Below are positions 5,953 through 7,640 of a stretch of 7,640 nt of DNA, piece after piece. Position 1 is the first letter of the stretch. The number at the start of each line of letters is the position of its first letter. The notes under the pieces are model-generated. The model did not search any database. It was not told where the DNA came from and was given only the letters and a program-made list of their open reading frames with translations. Source of the DNA: JBOHSA01 sp050732995 (GTDB lineage: Bacteria > Gemmatimonadota > Gemmatimonadetes > Gemmatimonadales > GWC2-71-9). Where the stretch lies: the NCBI GenBank assembly GCA_050732995.1, contig JBOHSA010000054.1, positions 1 through 7,640 of the forward strand, in the 5' to 3' direction. The translations under genes were made by a program, and so were the position numbers.

Positions 5953-7329
5953 ATGTCGCACGAGCCGCAGACCACACTGCAGCGCTGGCGGGATCCGGCC
6001 GCGCGCCAAAGCGCGGCGATGGACGCGCTCGTCCGCCGGGCGGTGTTCGGCGACCCGAACGAGCGCGACTTGGCGCGCTGGACGATCTGGGAGATCGGCC
6101 AGCAGGCGGGCGTGCGCCCGGCCTCGATCCACGAGCTGTACCTGGCCCGGGGGCGCGACGAGGTGCCCCCGTTCACCACGCCCGCCATCAATATCCGCGT
6201 GCTGGCGTACGACACGGCCCGCGCCGTGTTTCGCGCCGCGCAGCGGCTCGACGTGGGCGCGGTGATCTGCGAGATCGCCCGCAGCGAGATCGCCTACACC
6301 GACCAGCGGCCCGCCGAATACGTCGCGGTCCTGACGGCCGCGGCGCTGCGCGAAGGCTTCACCGGACCGCTGTTCGTCCAGGGCGACCACGTCCAGGTCA
6401 ACGCCAAGAAGTACGCGGCCGATCCGGAGACCGAGCTTGCCGCCATTCGCGGGCTCATCGATGAGGAGCTGCACGCCGGGTTCTACAACATCGACGTGGA
6501 CACGTCCACGCTGGTCGACCTGTCGCGCGCCACGTTGGATGAGCAGCAGCGCGAGAATTACGCGCGCGCCGCCGAGCTGACCCAGTTCATCCGCCAGCGC
6601 GAGCCCGAGGGGGTCACGGTGTCCGTGGGCGCCGAGATCGGGGAGGTGGGCGGGAAGAACTCCGACGTGCACGAGCTCGAGGCGTTCATGGAAGGCTACC
6701 GCCGCACGGTGCGGCGGCTGGGGGACTTCGTGGGCATCAGCAAGATCTCGGTCCAGACGGGCACGAGCCACGGCGGCATCGTGCTGCCGGACGGGTCCAT
6801 CGCCAAGGTCCAGCTCGACCTCGACGCGCTGAAGGCGTTGTCGCACGCCGCCCGCACCCGCTACGGTCTGGGAGGCGCGGTGCAACACGGCGCATCCACG
6901 CTTCCCCCGGACGCGTTCGGGCACTTCCCCGCGTGCGAGGCGGTGGAGATCCATCTCGCGACGAACTTCCAGAACATCGTGTTCGACCACCCGCGCCTGC
7001 CCGCGGATCTGCGCCGTGAGCTCAACGCGTGGGTCATGACCGAGTGCCGGGACGAATGGAAGAAGGGTGACACGGAGGAGCAGTTCATCTATAAGAGCCG
7101 CAAGAAGGCGATCGGGCCGTTCAAGCGCCGTCTGTGGGATCTGCCTGCCGAGGTGCGCGCCGCCATCGGCGCCGACCTGGAGCAGACGTTCACGTTTCTG
7201 TTCGAGCAGCTGCGGGTGCGGGGGACGCGCGCCGCGACGGACCGCTACGTGCGGCCTCCGCTCCAGTCGCACGCCGCGCCGCGGGCGGTCGCGGTCGCCG
7301 CCCCGGACGACGTGGAGGCCGGCGAATGA
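5953..7329 (+). CDS. Class II aldolase-like protein (fructose-bisphosphate aldolase family), long form
   Basis: A 458-residue homologue of the zinc-dependent class II aldolases, which split fructose 1,6-bisphosphate to two triose phosphates. PAIN (77-80) begins the barrel. Asp145-His146 (VQGDHVQ), His273 (TGTSHGG) and His312 (VQHGAS) match the proton donor and three zinc ligands at near-standard spacing, and Asn338 (ATNFQN) fits the phosphate-site Asn. Two features are unusual. The loop after AEIGEVGG reads KNSD where typical family members have a catalytic Glu (GGEED or GGVED). The protein is also about 100-150 residues longer than ordinary class II aldolases, with a charged N-terminus (1-75) and a C-terminal part (about 345-458) I do not recognise. 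The ATG has a strong GGAGGG site (5941-5946). The substrate may be fructose bisphosphate or another sugar phosphate. It overlaps the next gene by ATGA. Confidence 0.85.
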   Translation: MSHEPQTTLQRWRDPAARQSAAMDALVRRAVFGDPNERDLARWTIWEIGQQAGVRPASIHELYLARGRDEVPPFTTPAINIRVLAYDTARAVFRAAQRLDVGAVICEIARSEIAYTDQRPAEYVAVLTAAALREGFTGPLFVQGDHVQVNAKKYAADPETELAAIRGLIDEELHAGFYNIDVDTSTLVDLSRATLDEQQRENYARAAELTQFIRQREPEGVTVSVGAEIGEVGGKNSDVHELEAFMEGYRRTVRRLGDFVGISKISVQTGTSHGGIVLPDGSIAKVQLDLDALKALSHAARTRYGLGGAVQHGASTLPPDAFGHFPACEAVEIHLATNFQNIVFDHPRLPADLRRELNAWVMTECRDEWKKGDTEEQFIYKSRKKAIGPFKRRLWDLPAEVRAAIGADLEQTFTFLFEQLRVRGTRAATDRYVRPPLQSHAAPRAVAVAAPDDVEAGE

Positions 7330-7640
7330 GCGACCGCGACGCGCGGGAGGAGCGGGAGGACGAGGGAGGGGGAGGGTTCGGCGGGTTCGTCCTCGGGCTC
7401 GCGCTCGGGGCCGTGCTCGGGTTCCTGTTCGCCCCGGACGAAGGCCGCGTCACCCGCAAGAAGCTGTCGCACCGGCTGCGCGACCTGCGCGAGCTCGCCG
7501 ACGAGAAGGCGGGCGAGCTGCGAGACCTGGTCGCTGGCAGCGAGGAGGGCGCCGCCTCGCCGTATCCCACCGGCCGGTCCGACCGGCAGGCGCTCCAGGA
7601 GAAGGTGCGGGAAGCCCGGCGGCGGCGGCGAGCCCGCGCG
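7326..7640 (+). CDS. YtxH-like small membrane protein (3' end outside window)
   Basis: The ATG overlaps the aldolase stop (ATGA), and the frame stays open for 105 codons to the window edge. The N-terminus is charged (residues 1-13), followed by Gly-rich sequence and a single small-residue transmembrane helix, GGFVLGLALGAVLGFLFAP (about 19-37). Then comes the family-typical DEGRVTRKKL and a charged helical tail (about 47-70 and beyond). This matches the YtxH general-stress/gas-vesicle-like family of unknown molecular role. It would sit in the cytoplasmic membrane with the tail probably in the cytoplasm. The last visible residues are very Arg-rich. Its place at the operon end may be incidental to the metabolic genes. 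Confidence 0.75.
   Translation, partial: MSDRDAREEREDEGGGGFGGFVLGLALGAVLGFLFAPDEGRVTRKKLSHRLRDLRELADEKAGELRDLVAGSEEGAASPYPTGRSDRQALQEKVREARRRRRARA

Noticed and set aside
5947..7272. 441-codon minus-strand open frame opposite the aldolase gene
   Set aside because: Long antisense frames are expected at this GC content; it has no recognisable domain and is rich in Arg, His and Leu, while the + strand frame has all the metal-site motifs.

Overview
The window is very GC-rich (roughly 70 %) bacterial chromosome, densely packed with genes and carrying many GTG starts. It holds a vitamin-B12-dependent ribonucleotide reductase tail, a PhnP-like hydrolase and a long class-II-aldolase-like enzyme, plus small zinc-ribbon proteins I cannot name. 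Together these suggest a soil or sediment lineage such as Gemmatimonadota. That placement is inference from gene style only, with no marker gene to confirm it. I see no tRNA, rRNA, CRISPR array, insertion sequence or phage gene.

Layout. Positions 1-705 are the 3' end of nrdJ, entered inside a Gly-rich and coiled-coil linker. Next come two paralogous small proteins, a beta-rich domain followed by a CxxC...CxxC zinc ribbon, at 795-1178 and 1840-2229, both on +. A MOSC-domain gene on the - strand (1184-1813) is sandwiched between them. A short AT-rich gap with a 27-bp imperfect palindrome (2259-2285) precedes a MarR-family regulator (2345-2806). A 127-bp gap with two clear inverted repeats (2838-2875 and 2919-2956) then leads into a tightly packed + strand cluster. 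This cluster holds a class III type sirtuin, pyruvate kinase (overlapping by 4 nt), a PhnP-like metallo-beta-lactamase-fold hydrolase (1 nt gap), a class-II-aldolase-like protein (25 nt gap) and a YtxH-like small membrane protein (4 nt overlap) that runs off the right edge.

How it fits together. The right half looks like one operon of central carbon metabolism (pyruvate kinase and an aldolase homologue) led by an NAD-dependent protein deacylase. Its Tyr-x-x-Arg signature predicts removal of acidic acyl groups. The left half is a run of independent short units. I did not find a convincing new defence or mobile system. The points most worth a second look are the zinc-ribbon pair around the MOSC gene, the aldolase homologue with an altered catalytic loop and a C-terminal extension, the sirtuin-glycolysis linkage with a hairpin at the sirtuin start, the strong MarR palindrome, and long G-homopolymers inside two coding regions.
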